DNA from: an uncultured Parabacteroides sp.
GTDB lineage: Bacteria > Bacteroidota > Bacteroidia > Bacteroidales > Tannerellaceae
Length of the DNA stretch: 64,000 nt
Direction of reading: 5' to 3'
NCBI GenBank assembly: GCA_934718155.1
Contig: CAKUZF010000010.1
Location: 1-64,000 of the forward strand
In this document: positions 40,123 through 50,056 of the stretch, one piece after another
How the letters are laid out: each line of letters starts with the position of its first letter
Position numbering within the stretch: position 1 is the stretch's first letter
The notes under the pieces: model-generated
The model's database searches: none
Told to the model about the DNA's origin: nothing
What the model saw: only the letters and a program-made list of their open reading frames with translations
Program-made: the position numbers and the translations under genes

Positions 40123-42991
40123 ACGGGCAATAGGCGCATCGGTCGGTCTGAGCGGTCTGCGCAAAGGGAACGTCGGGATCGAACAGTGCGTCTAAGCAGC
40201 GGCGCAACGCCTCCTCGAACGCTTCGATAAGGGGCGAGCAATCCTCCACCCTTTCTTTCTTGCCTCGGGAAACGCCCTGGCTGATAGCCGAATCGAAAGG
40301 ATCCTTAAACAGGTTGCGCACCCCATAGAGACAGGGCTGAACCGGCTGAGCAGAGGCCGATTGCTGCGCCTTAAGATAAAGGTAGGCGTAGAAGAAGACC
40401 TGCATCACCTCCTTCGGACGTTTGGCCAAATCGGCATCGAACAGGCTCTCGATGGAAGAGAATGTCAATTCGGGCGCACCCGTCTTATAATCGACAATGC
40501 GCTTCACCCCATTCACCTCGTCGACTCGGTCGATAAACCCCTTGAGCGCGACCTGCCTACCATCCGTGAGGGCAATCTGCCCCTTAACCAACAGCTCCGA
40601 CTCGCCATAGGTAAAGGGCGTGAGTCGGTCGTCTTGTCTGAGAATCTGCTCCACATACTTACGGATGATCTCGCCATTCAAGAAGTTCAGTCCATGCAGG
40701 GGCTTGACCTGATCCGACTTGAAGAACTCACTGGCAAACGCCTGCGCGACGGTCTGCTGCAGCAAACGTTTGTCTTTCCGAATCATCTTCAGCAGGTCGG
40801 AGGTGACCACCTGCCGTTGTAACGGACGATAAAGGATCTCCATCACCTTATGCAGGATACTGCCAAACGTGTCGCTCTCGACACGCTCCGTCACCCGGTC
40901 CTCCTCTCGAAGCCCTTCCACATCCGTCAAGTAGAACTTCAACGGACAATCCAGATAACGGTTGAGCGCACTGGCCGACAAAGCTTTCTCTCCATTCTCC
41001 AAATAGGCAGAAAGACGCTGACACGCCACAGAATCCTTTCGCACGACAAGAGGCTGCGCAGGCTGTGCGGCCACATCGTAGACAATCAGTTTATCCCGTA
41101 AGGGCCAACCATAATGATAACGCAGTTGATGCACGAAGCGGCTCACCTCGCCACTGCGCATACCCGTGGAACGGGTGTCGTAAACCAGGCTCACCTGTTC
41201 AGCCCGCTCAATCAAACGATAGAAATGGTATGCCCAGATGCTGTCTTGATGCTCGTAGGTAGGCAGGCCAAAGCCTTTTCGCAAATGATAGGGAATGAAG
41301 GAATTGGCCACTTTGTGCTGGGGAAAGGCTCCTTCGTTCATCGAAAGGATGACCAGTCGGTCGAAGTCGAGCGCACGCGTCTCCAACACACCCATGATTT
41401 GCAATCCCGAAAGCGGCTCGCCCTGGAAAGGGATCGTCACCCGGTCGGCCATACGCTTCAGCAGCCGGAAGAAGGTATCCAGACGCATCTCGACAGCGTG
41501 CTCACGCATCACCTCCTGCATGCGATTGACCGTAGCGAAGTAATGAAAAATGAACTCCTGCTCAATCTCGCGCGACAGGCGTCCCTTTGTCGTAGGCTCC
41601 TCTTCTTGCAGCTCTTCCTGTGCGGTCAACCGCTCGTTCAGGGCCTCTAAGATGCGGATCAAGTAGGCTGCGAAATCGGCCACTTGAGTGATGGGCTGGA
41701 AGAGCAGGGCTAACAGCGGAGTGCGGGCCAAAAAGGCCGGCTCCAAGTAAATGCGGTTGCTCTCGGTGATCTCTTTGATCAACGTGCCGACACACTCTGG
41801 GTCGGCTGCCGACAAATAACGGTGGTTCAGCAGCGGCAGCACCTGGCTGTAATGGAACAGGGGGAGCCTATCGATCCAGCGTACCTGCAGCTGCAACGCC
41901 ATGACAGCCTCAACCAACGAAGCCACCGGCGTACCCGCCAAGGGATAACCCATCGTGACATTGATCGAACCAACAGAAGCCGGAATGGCATGCAACACAG
42001 GGAGCAACAGCGACTCCTCGGGCAAAACAACCGCCGTGCGCAAAGCCTCCTCGGCGGGCACGGCCTCCTCGGGAAACCACTGTCGCAACAGGTTGTGCAA
42101 CTGCTTCGCCTGTCCTACTCCCGAAGGCACACCGATCACCTCGATCTTGGCCTCTCGCGACGGCTCAACGGGAAGCGGGCAGCACGACGGGAAACGCTTG
42201 GCATTGCGCATCACGAAGAAAGAGGCTTTGTTGGCAGCATCGGTTGCCTGCGCAGAAGCGACATCCCAATAAAAATCGGCCAAATCCCAGTCGCGCAACT
42301 TGTCGAGGAAGGTCTCCTCGGCCACAGAGAGGGCATTCAGTCCCACGAACACAATGCGCTCATAAGATAAGGCTTCCACCTCTTCGCGGCTAACCTTCTC
42401 GGCTACATCCCTGAAGATCATGCCCTCGTAAGCTTTTCCCTCGGCCGAGAGAGCCGCACGGAAATCTTGATACAGATTATAGAGCACCTGCCACACTTCC
42501 AAGAAGCGCTGCCTGTTCAGAACATGTGCCCGCCGATGGAAGCCCGACCAAAACATACGGATCGCCTCCAACTGCTCGGGCGTAAGGAAATCGAAGTCGC
42601 GCTCAATCTCCTTGATGTCGGAAAGATTGCGGAAGAGCGCTTGCGCATCGACCCGATACTTATCAATATCGTCGAAGTCGCTCAGCAGCATCTCACCCCA
42701 ATACAGGAAATCGTCAAACGACTCATCCGAGCCACTCAAGCGGACATAATGGGCATACAGGGAAAAGAGCAGGCTGATGCGATCAGCCGATTGCCGACGG
42801 GCTAAGCGAGTAAAAAGGTCGTTGATGGTTAAAATGGAGGGAGAAAAAATAGGCCGTTGAGCCACCTCTGACAGGTACTTCTGAAAGAACAAACCCGTTC
42901 GGCGATTCGGAAACACGAATGCCAACCGGGTGATCTCAGCCCCATAACGGGCATAAAACGAAGCTGCTACCTGATAGAGGAATGGTTTCAC
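40100..42991 (-). CDS. AddB-like PD-(D/E)XK nuclease/helicase subunit
   Basis: The start is taken as the GTG at 42989-42991, since AAAGGA lies 6 nt before it; the TTG two codons up has no room for a ribosome site. The 963-residue protein has a helicase-like front (FVFPNRRTGLFFQKYL), the RALDFDRLVILSMNEGAFP block, and a C-terminal nuclease: KGFIDRVDEVNGVKRIVDYKTG gives the Asp and Asp-x-Lys. A Cys in RYLDCPLKFYL and three at the end (CAYCPFKDIC) fit the iron-sulfur cluster of AddB. It should act in double-strand break repair with an AddA partner, which is not in the window. Confidence 0.85.
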   Translation of the reverse strand: MKPFLYQVAASFYARYGAEITRLAFVFPNRRTGLFFQKYLSEVAQRPIFSPSILTINDLFTRLARRQSADRISLLFSLYAHYVRLSGSDESFDDFLYWGEMLLSDFDDIDKYRVDAQALFRNLSDIKEIERDFDFLTPEQLEAIRMFWSGFHRRAHVLNRQRFLEVWQVLYNLYQDFRAALSAEGKAYEGMIFRDVAEKVSREEVEALSYERIVFVGLNALSVAEETFLDKLRDWDLADFYWDVASAQATDAANKASFFVMRNAKRFPSCCPLPVEPSREAKIEVIGVPSGVGQAKQLHNLLRQWFPEEAVPAEEALRTAVVLPEESLLLPVLHAIPASVGSINVTMGYPLAGTPVASLVEAVMALQLQVRWIDRLPLFHYSQVLPLLNHRYLSAADPECVGTLIKEITESNRIYLEPAFLARTPLLALLFQPITQVADFAAYLIRILEALNERLTAQEELQEEEPTTKGRLSREIEQEFIFHYFATVNRMQEVMREHAVEMRLDTFFRLLKRMADRVTIPFQGEPLSGLQIMGVLETRALDFDRLVILSMNEGAFPQHKVANSFIPYHLRKGFGLPTYEHQDSIWAYHFYRLIERAEQVSLVYDTRSTGMRSGEVSRFVHQLRYHYGWPLRDKLIVYDVAAQPAQPLVVRKDSVACQRLSAYLENGEKALSASALNRYLDCPLKFYLTDVEGLREEDRVTERVESDTFGSILHKVMEILYRPLQRQVVTSDLLKMIRKDKRLLQQTVAQAFASEFFKSDQVKPLHGLNFLNGEIIRKYVEQILRQDDRLTPFTYGESELLVKGQIALTDGRQVALKGFIDRVDEVNGVKRIVDYKTGAPELTFSSIESLFDADLAKRPKEVMQVFFYAYLYLKAQQSASAQPVQPCLYGVRNLFKDPFDSAISQGVSRGKKERVEDCSPLIEAFEEALRRCLDALFDPDVPFAQTAQTDRCAYCPFKDICGR

Positions 42992-43010
42992 GGCCAATCC
43001 TTTCGGACAA

Positions 43011-43472
43011 TCAACGCAATCTGTCGAGCGAGCGCACTAACGCCTCGTCGGCACCGATATTGCGAATTGCCAAATAATCGAGTATCAAACAAACCAACGG
43101 GAAGGCCAAACCAAACTTCACGTCGATCGTCATCCCCTCAAAATCGTGCATGAACGAGTAGGCCATGTAGCCGAAATAGCCATAAAAGCCCAACATCAAC
43201 AGCGCATTGAACACGCACAGACGAATCTGAAGGATGCGACGCTTGAAGAGGAAGATGGTGACCAACGCCACGATCGAAATCACGGCAGTCAACGCAAATA
43301 GCCCCCACGTCGGGTAGAGCAACTCTTTCTCGCCCAACATCGTGCTTACGCCCGAAGCGTCGAACGAGAAGAGGTCATTCCCCGCTTGCAACACGGCAAA
43401 GGGGAAAAACAGAGTCGTCGCCATCAAGGCAACAATCACCAATAAATATACGGTCTGAATTCTTTGCAACAT
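43011..43472 (-). CDS. DUF4293 membrane protein
   Basis: The 153-residue protein has four membrane helices (VYLLVIVALMATTLFFPF, ALTAVISIVALVTIFLF, LMLGFYGYFGYMAYSF, FGLAFPLVCLILDYLAI). The opening MLQRIQTVYLL is typical of DUF4293, found only in Bacteroidetes and usually near rpoZ and bamD. The function is unknown. It starts 2 nt after the rpoZ stop and ends 19 nt before the AddB-like gene's start. Confidence 0.85.
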   Translation of the reverse strand: MLQRIQTVYLLVIVALMATTLFFPFAVLQAGNDLFSFDASGVSTMLGEKELLYPTWGLFALTAVISIVALVTIFLFKRRILQIRLCVFNALLMLGFYGYFGYMAYSFMHDFEGMTIDVKFGLAFPLVCLILDYLAIRNIGADEALVRSLDRLR

Positions 43473-43474
43473 AA

Positions 43475-43807
43475 TTATAAGTTGTCCTTCTCCTTTGCAG
43501 GGTTGCGAAAATACACCTTACCCTCCTCGAATTCTTTTGCGGCAATCAGCGTGGGCTTCGGCAACTTCTCGTAGTAACGAGAGATCTCGATCTGCTCACG
43601 ATTCTCGAAAACCTCCTCTAAGTTGTCGTTGACTGAGGCAAACTCTTGCAACTTCTTCTCCAAATCCTGCTTCATCTCCACAGCAATCTGGTTGGCACGC
43701 TTTGAGATAATCGCTACTGTCTCATACACATTACCTGTCTCGTCGCACAACTTCATCATATCACGTGTGATCGTGTTGGTAGGCGCATTTGTCTTTCTGT
43801 AATCCAT
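43475..43807 (-). CDS. rpoZ: RNA polymerase omega subunit (Bacteroidetes type)
   Basis: The 110-residue protein matches the long omega form of Bacteroidetes: DYRKTNAPTNTITRDMMKLC, then GNVYETVAIISKRANQIAVE and a helical tail. Omega helps polymerase assembly. Its place directly after bamD and before DUF4293 is the usual order in the group. It starts 22 nt after the bamD stop. Confidence 0.88.
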   Translation of the reverse strand: MDYRKTNAPTNTITRDMMKLCDETGNVYETVAIISKRANQIAVEMKQDLEKKLQEFASVNDNLEEVFENREQIEISRYYEKLPKPTLIAAKEFEEGKVYFRNPAKEKDNL

Positions 43808-43829
43808 CTTTTTATCTGATTAATTTCGC

Positions 43830-44639
43830 TTAATAAACATCTGAAATTCGCTTGTTGGCATACTCGAAGTACTTCGTGACCTGTTTCACGTATTGCCCCT
43901 CGGGATACTCATTCATATACGTATAGTACTCATCAACCACGTCGCGGTAACGGCCCTGCAGCTTCTCCTCGACGCTGACCAAGGCCAGCTCATACTTGGA
44001 GCGGATGATCAAGAACATAAACTCTTCACGATATTGAGAATAGGGATAATCCTTCAGCGCATTCTGCGCAGTGACTACGCACGACTGATAGTTGTTTCCC
44101 ATGTAAGTGCCCAGGTTGAAGTAGAGGCGTGAAGCCAGCAGCTCCTTGTAGGCCAGTTTCTCTTGCAGCTGAAACATGATTTCCTGCGCCTCAGCCGCCC
44201 GCTCGCTCTGAGGGTAATACTCCAAATAGAGCTGCAACTGCTCAATCGCCTTGTAGGTCTGCGTCTGATCCAAGCGAGGATCGGGCGAATCCAAGTAAAG
44301 GCCATAACCCGAGTAGTAGCGCGCCAGCTCAGTGTACTCACCCTTCGGATAGGTCGTGAAATAAGTCTCGAAATATTGAGAGGCCGTCTGGTAATCCTTC
44401 TGGCCATAATAGCTCTGAGCTAACAGATATAACGACTCCTCCGCATAGGCTGTTCCCTTGAAAATCGTCACCAACTCATCAAGGAGCGTAGCCGCCTTCG
44501 CATAGTCTTTCTTATTGAAATACTTCTTCGCATAGGAGTATTTCAACTCATAATCTGTACTTTTCAAGATCTTGTTATATTCCCCACACGAGGAGAACAG
44601 GATCGTCATTAATATACCTAAGAATACAAACTTCTTCAT
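43830..44639 (-). CDS. bamD: BamD outer-membrane assembly lipoprotein
   Basis: The 269-residue lipoprotein has the lipobox ILFSSC (Cys18). TPR-like units cover about 30-260 (YAKKYFNKKDYAKAATLLDE, YLLAQSYYGQKDYQTASQYF, YFETYFTTYPKGEYTELARY, YSQYREEFMFLIIRSKYE). BamD works with BamA to insert outer-membrane proteins. It begins the unit bamD-rpoZ-DUF4293-addB-like. The promoter box is TACTTTTG at 44658-44665. Confidence 0.9.
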   Translation of the reverse strand: MKKFVFLGILMTILFSSCGEYNKILKSTDYELKYSYAKKYFNKKDYAKAATLLDELVTIFKGTAYAEESLYLLAQSYYGQKDYQTASQYFETYFTTYPKGEYTELARYYSGYGLYLDSPDPRLDQTQTYKAIEQLQLYLEYYPQSERAAEAQEIMFQLQEKLAYKELLASRLYFNLGTYMGNNYQSCVVTAQNALKDYPYSQYREEFMFLIIRSKYELALVSVEEKLQGRYRDVVDEYYTYMNEYPEGQYVKQVTKYFEYANKRISDVY

Positions 44640-44657
44640 TCATGTACTTTTAGTCTG

Positions 44658-44665
44658 CAAAAGTA
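44658..44665 (-). promoter_or_regulatory. Promoter -7 box of bamD
   Basis: TACTTTTG on the minus strand fits TAnnTTTG, 19 bp before the start codon. Confidence 0.5.
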
Positions 44666-44736
44666 GTGCTTTTCAGCCTACTAAAAAAACAGCAAATGTT
44701 AATATTTACAACTAACCACTGATGCGGATGCCTGGA

Positions 44737-45546
44737 TCAAGAGAGGCGTTTGATCTTGATATTGCGGAAAGCGACCTCATTCCCATGATCTTGCAACAGC
44801 AAATGACCCTCCGGAGCCTCGCCGAAAGCGCCACCCACGCTGTAAGCTGGATCGGCATACTTGCTGCCCTTCACCAACTTGCGGAACGCGTCGCTGCAAC
44901 GCTCATACTCCAGCACTTTCACGCCATTGAGCCAATGCTCCACATGGTTGTTGGGAAACACCTTCACAACCGCCGTGTTCCACTCGCCAACGCCGTTGAA
45001 ACGCACATTCTCGCTTTTCTTCAAGTCGTAGAGGCTACCCAGCGTGCGGCTGCCGGGGAAGGTGGTATAAAGCTTCGCGTCGGCATGCTTGGCGTCGTCG
45101 AGGATCTGAAACTCCAACCCGTAGGCCGAGCCCTTCTGCTTCTCCTTCTCGGTCACGAAATACTTGATGCCGCTGTTCGCTCCCTCCGTGATCTTGAAAT
45201 CCACGCTGAACTCGAAAGCCGAATAAACGCCCTCCGTCACGATGTCGCCACCATTGGTAGACTCGCTGCCATCCGACGCCAACACGATCAGCTCGCCATC
45301 CTTGACCATCCAACCATGATCGGGAAAGCGGTCCATGTGCGCTCCACGCCATCCCTGGGTTGTCTGTCCGTCGAACAGCAACTCCCAGCCGTCGGCACGC
45401 TCTTGATCCGTCAACTGATTCATCACGGGCTGCTCGGCGACAACAGCGGCCGGCTCGGCACTCTTTTCGCTCTGCCGCGACTGATTTCCAGCGCATCCAC
45501 ACATCAAAGCCGCACCTACAGCGACTGTAACCCATTGTATCTTCAT
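44737..45546 (-). CDS. DUF1080 lipoprotein
   Basis: The 269-residue lipoprotein (lipobox LMCGC) has one DUF1080 domain from about 50: GWELLFDGQTTQGWRGA, FEFSVDFKITEGANSGIKYF, GLEFQILDDAKHADAK and WNTAVVKVFPNNHVEHWLNG. The larger size and the extra central loop compared with the 31968 gene are typical of 3-keto-disaccharide hydrolase-like members. It probably works in the periplasm on sugars. It is divergent from the HAD gene. Confidence 0.85.
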   Translation of the reverse strand: MKIQWVTVAVGAALMCGCAGNQSRQSEKSAEPAAVVAEQPVMNQLTDQERADGWELLFDGQTTQGWRGAHMDRFPDHGWMVKDGELIVLASDGSESTNGGDIVTEGVYSAFEFSVDFKITEGANSGIKYFVTEKEKQKGSAYGLEFQILDDAKHADAKLYTTFPGSRTLGSLYDLKKSENVRFNGVGEWNTAVVKVFPNNHVEHWLNGVKVLEYERCSDAFRKLVKGSKYADPAYSVGGAFGEAPEGHLLLQDHGNEVAFRNIKIKRLS

Positions 45547-45590
45547 CTCTATTTTTTCTTTTCTTTCGACGATAAACTACGTTAACCGCA

Positions 45591-45619
45591 CAAAGGTAAA
45601 CTTTTTATTGGTATCTTTG
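45591..45619. promoter_or_regulatory. Divergent promoter pair
   Basis: TACCTTTG on the minus strand (45591-45598) faces the DUF1080 gene and TATCTTTG on the plus strand (45612-45619) faces the HAD gene. Both fit TAnnTTTG. Confidence 0.5.
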
Positions 45620-45653
45620 TACGCACATCACAAAAAAGAGACAGAAGAAGACG

Positions 45654-46313
45654 ATGACGACAGAGACGAACAGACATACATCCGGCAAAACCGCCTTGTT
45701 CGATTTTGACGGGGTAGTGGCCGACACCGAACCCATCTATGACCAATATTGGGAAGAGGCCGCAGAACGCTACGGGCTGGGAATCCCCCACTTCAACCAA
45801 GTGATCAAAGGCACAACGCTCCCCCACATCATAGAGCACTATTTTGCGGAACGCCCCAAGGATTTCCAAGAGATGGTGATCAGAGAGTCGAACGCTTTCG
45901 ACCACACGATGCCGATGCCTCCCGTGCGCGGCGCACTGGAGTTCCTACGCACGCTGAAGCGCCAGGGCGTAAAGACGGGATTGGTAACCAGCTCCGACGA
46001 CATCAAGATCAAGCGAGCCTTCGAGCTGCTGCGGCTGGACGGGCTCTTCGACACGATCGTCACGGCTGATCGCATCTCTGAGGGGAAGCCCAACCCGATG
46101 TGCTACCTGCTGGCCGCGCAGGACCTGCGGGAAGACCCTGCCCACTGCATCGTGTTCGAAGACTCCTTCAACGGCATCAAGGCCGGCACGGCGGCAGGCA
46201 TGCGCGTCATCGGATTGAGCACAACCAATCCAGCGGAGCAACTGCGCCCCCTGGTGCATGAGGTCATTCCACATTTCGAGGAGCTCACCTTCGCCCACTA
46301 CCTAACGTGGTAG
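45654..46313 (+). CDS. HAD-family phosphatase (phosphoglucomutase-like subgroup)
   Basis: The 219-residue protein has the HAD motifs FDFDGVVADTEP (about 16-27), VTSSD (motif II), K in GKPNPMCYLLAA and FEDSFNGIKAGTAAGM. The cap is the small helical type of beta-phosphoglucomutases and sugar phosphatases. Substrate is not clear. All four acidic residues are present. It is followed 49 nt later by a DEAD-box helicase with no evident link. Confidence 0.85.
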   Translation: MTTETNRHTSGKTALFDFDGVVADTEPIYDQYWEEAAERYGLGIPHFNQVIKGTTLPHIIEHYFAERPKDFQEMVIRESNAFDHTMPMPPVRGALEFLRTLKRQGVKTGLVTSSDDIKIKRAFELLRLDGLFDTIVTADRISEGKPNPMCYLLAAQDLREDPAHCIVFEDSFNGIKAGTAAGMRVIGLSTTNPAEQLRPLVHEVIPHFEELTFAHYLTW

Positions 46314-46362
46314 GCCCGATCGTGAACCTAATGGATTTTAAAAACTGTAATTAAAGAAACGG

Positions 46363-47631
<1,269 letters not shown>

Positions 47632-47650
47632 GCATAGAAGCCCTAAAAAA

Positions 47651-47687
47651 ACGACAGGCAACGGCTTAAATTTCGTTGCCCGTCGTT
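47651..47687 (-). terminator. Terminator of the wbpE-wbpB unit
   Basis: ACGACAGGCAAC pairs with GTTGCCCGTCGT (one mismatch); on the minus strand TTTTTT follows. It sits at the edge of the 22-bp repeat array. Confidence 0.7.
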
Positions 47688-47785
47688 GTAAATTTCGTTG
47701 CCCGTGGAAATATATTTTGTTGCCCGTGGTTTTTCAAAACATTGCCCGTGGTTTTTCACGCCGACGGCCGTCGTTTTTCAACCCA
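47676..47785. repeat. Degenerate 22-bp direct repeats
   Basis: TTGCCCGT starts at 47676, 47698, 47720 and 47742, exactly 22 bp apart; a weaker fifth unit (ACGGCCGT) begins at 47764. Units three to five also share GTTTTTCA. Confidence 0.8.
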
Positions 47786-47812
47786 TTCCGCTTCGCCATT
47801 TTTCCCAATGAA

Positions 47813-48784
47813 TTACCACCCAAAAGGATGCGCCGACAAGGGCAGCTTGGCCAAGGGATGATAGTCTCCCTTCAAGCCGATGGCCGTAGCACGACGAATC
47901 TCACTGACCGTCTCAATGCAAGGACGCGCCTCGCTGATGCGGAAGCCTTCGCCATGAAGGATCTTCTGATAGCTCTTCGTGTGCAGCTCCGTAAAGCCCT
48001 GGCTGAACTCAAACTCCTCGCCGTCGATGCACAACGTGCGGTAGGTGCGCTTCTCACCCTGCACGGCGTTGACTGGCAGGCATTCGGCATTGATGCTCAA
48101 GAAATATCGCACACGCGCCTTTTCCAACTCCAGGTAGCCAGCCACTCGGTCGAAGCTTTTAACATGCACGACGTTCTGCTTGACAGGTCCAAAGATCCAT
48201 TGCAGCATGTCGTAGAAATGCACACCGATGTTGGTGGCCACGCCGCCGCTCTTGTGCTCGTCGCCCTTCCAAGAGGCGTAATACCATTTTCCGCGAGCAG
48301 TGATGTAGGTCAGGTCCACATCGTAGATCTTATCCTGCGGCCCCTCGTCAACCTTTTTCTTGAGCGCCGCGATGGCCTCGTGCAAACGAAGTTGCAGGAT
48401 CGTATAGGCCTTGTGGCCCGTCTCCTGCTCAAGCTCCACCAGGTTGTCGATATTATAAGGGTTCAACACCAGCGGCTTCTCGCAAATCACGTCCGTTCCC
48501 AAACGAAGTCCGTAGCGAATAAAAGCATCGTGCGTATAATTGGGCGTACAGATCGAGAGGAAATGCAACGGATTCTCCTTGCGCATCTGCTTCGAGCAGA
48601 ACCGATCGAATTGCTCATGCTCCGTGAAGAAAGAGCAATCGGGGAAACTGCTATCCAAACGACCTACACTATCAAACTTGTCGTAAGCGACCATCAGGTT
48701 GTTGCCCGTGTCGGCTATCGCCTTGATGTGGCGAGGAGCGATGTAACCAGCCACTCCGACTAACGCAAAATTTTTCTTTTCCAT
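47813..48784 (-). CDS. wbpB: Gfo/Idh/MocA-family UDP-sugar dehydrogenase (WbpB/WlbA-like)
   Basis: The 323-residue protein has an altered glycine motif FALVGVAGYIAPRHIKAI at the N-terminus, CTPNYTHD and CEKPLVLNP, the signature Lys. The first 25 residues match WbpB/WlbA enzymes, which oxidise the C3 of UDP-N-acetylglucosaminuronate. The product is used by the aminotransferase coded just upstream (15 nt gap), so the two make a UDP-3-amino-uronate for surface polysaccharide. The other genes of that path (UDP-GlcNAc dehydrogenase, acetyltransferase, epimerase) are not here. Confidence 0.85.
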   Translation of the reverse strand: MEKKNFALVGVAGYIAPRHIKAIADTGNNLMVAYDKFDSVGRLDSSFPDCSFFTEHEQFDRFCSKQMRKENPLHFLSICTPNYTHDAFIRYGLRLGTDVICEKPLVLNPYNIDNLVELEQETGHKAYTILQLRLHEAIAALKKKVDEGPQDKIYDVDLTYITARGKWYYASWKGDEHKSGGVATNIGVHFYDMLQWIFGPVKQNVVHVKSFDRVAGYLELEKARVRYFLSINAECLPVNAVQGEKRTYRTLCIDGEEFEFSQGFTELHTKSYQKILHGEGFRISEARPCIETVSEIRRATAIGLKGDYHPLAKLPLSAHPFGW

Positions 48785-48799
48785 AAGTAATCAACTCCT

Positions 48800-49942
48800 T
48801 TAACTTTTCGTTTGATTCAACTCCTGTATGATTATCTCGCACACTCGCATAACCTCTTCCTCCGTCAGATAGGGATGCATCGGCAGCGACAAGACGCGGC
48901 CTGGCAAAACGCTCGCACACGGACAATCCATTGCGACAGCCCCTTGCGGCCTACTAAACACCGACTGCGCATGCATAGGCTTGGGATAATAGACCATCGA
49001 CGGGATGCCCGCCTCCTTCAGTCGCCGTTGCAAGGCATCGCGCACCGCTCGATCGGGCAGCTGAATGGTGTATTGTGCCCAGCTGGAAGAATAGCCCTCG
49101 GGCACAAACGGCGTTCGCACATAGGCCTGCAATTGGGCGGTGTAGCTGGCCGCAACGGCATTCACCCGCATCCATTCCTCCTCTTGAAAAGCACGCAACT
49201 TTACCTGAAGGACTGCGGCTTGCAATGTATCCAACCGCGAATTCATGCCCACGCGCACGTTATCATACTTATCCGTTCCTTTGCCATGCACTCGATAAGA
49301 GGCAATCAGCGCGGCCCACTGGTCGTTGTCGGTAAACACCGCCCCTCCATCGCCATAGCAGCCCAAGGGTTTTGCGGGGAAAAAGGAGGTGGTGCTTATA
49401 TCGCCAAAGCTACAAGCCCGTTGCCCCTGAATGGCGCCTCCAAATCCTTGCGCACCATCTTCCAAAATCCACAAGTGATAGCGATCCGCAATCGCTCGCA
49501 GGGCGGGATAATTGGCAGGCAGGCCAAACAGATCGACCGCCACAATGACTTTCGGAGCCAACCGTCCTTCGGCCATGACGGCCTCGATCGCCTGCTCCAG
49601 GCGATCGGGATCAATATTATAGGTAGAGGGATCGACATCCACCAACACGGGAGTGGCGCCCTCGAGCGACACCACCTCGGCCGAGGAAAAAAAGGTAAAG
49701 TCGGGCACGAAGACCGCGTCACCAGGGCCTATTCCCCAGGCCTTTAAAGCCAAGGTCAGCGCATCGGTTCCATTCGCACACGTCAAACAGTGCGCAACGC
49801 CCACATACGCCGCCAGCTGCTGCTCCAACTCTCGCACCGCGGGACCCATGATGTAACGCCCCTCGGCCACAGTTGAAAGAATAGCTTGGTCGATCGCAGG
49901 CTTAAGCGCCTCATACTGCCGATGTAAATCTCTAAATTCCAT
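48800..49942 (-). CDS. wbpE: DegT/DnrJ-family sugar aminotransferase (WbpE/WlbC-like)
   Basis: The 380-residue enzyme has CANGTDALTLALKAWGIGPG, DVDPSTYNIDP, LEDGAQGFGG and the PLP-lysine block TSFFPAKPLGCYGDGGA. These match WbpE-type enzymes, which put an amino group from glutamate on the 3-keto sugar made by WbpB. Cytoplasmic. It opens a two-gene unit with wbpB. No other capsule genes are near, only rho upstream. Confidence 0.87.
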   Translation of the reverse strand: MEFRDLHRQYEALKPAIDQAILSTVAEGRYIMGPAVRELEQQLAAYVGVAHCLTCANGTDALTLALKAWGIGPGDAVFVPDFTFFSSAEVVSLEGATPVLVDVDPSTYNIDPDRLEQAIEAVMAEGRLAPKVIVAVDLFGLPANYPALRAIADRYHLWILEDGAQGFGGAIQGQRACSFGDISTTSFFPAKPLGCYGDGGAVFTDNDQWAALIASYRVHGKGTDKYDNVRVGMNSRLDTLQAAVLQVKLRAFQEEEWMRVNAVAASYTAQLQAYVRTPFVPEGYSSSWAQYTIQLPDRAVRDALQRRLKEAGIPSMVYYPKPMHAQSVFSRPQGAVAMDCPCASVLPGRVLSLPMHPYLTEEEVMRVCEIIIQELNQTKS

Positions 49943-49994
49943 TCACTTGACAACTATTGTTATAAAATGCTACACGACGGATAATCACTATGCG

Positions 49995-50034
49995 CAAAAA
50001 GCCCCTGCTCCTTGTTCGAAACAGAGGCTTTTTG
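49995..50034. terminator. Bidirectional terminator between rho and wbpE
   Basis: CAAAAAGCCCCTG pairs with CAGAGGCTTTTTG, with T runs on both strands. It ends rho transcription. Confidence 0.75.
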
Positions 50035-50056
50035 CATTCGTTATCTTTACGACTGA

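Noticed and set aside
42992..42997. TTG start for the AddB-like gene
   Set aside because: The ribosome site AAAGGA touches it directly; the GTG at 42989-42991 has proper spacing.
47676..47830. Short plus-strand frames downstream of the DEAD-box gene
   Set aside because: They read across the 22-bp repeats and into the antisense of wbpB; no homology pattern is seen.
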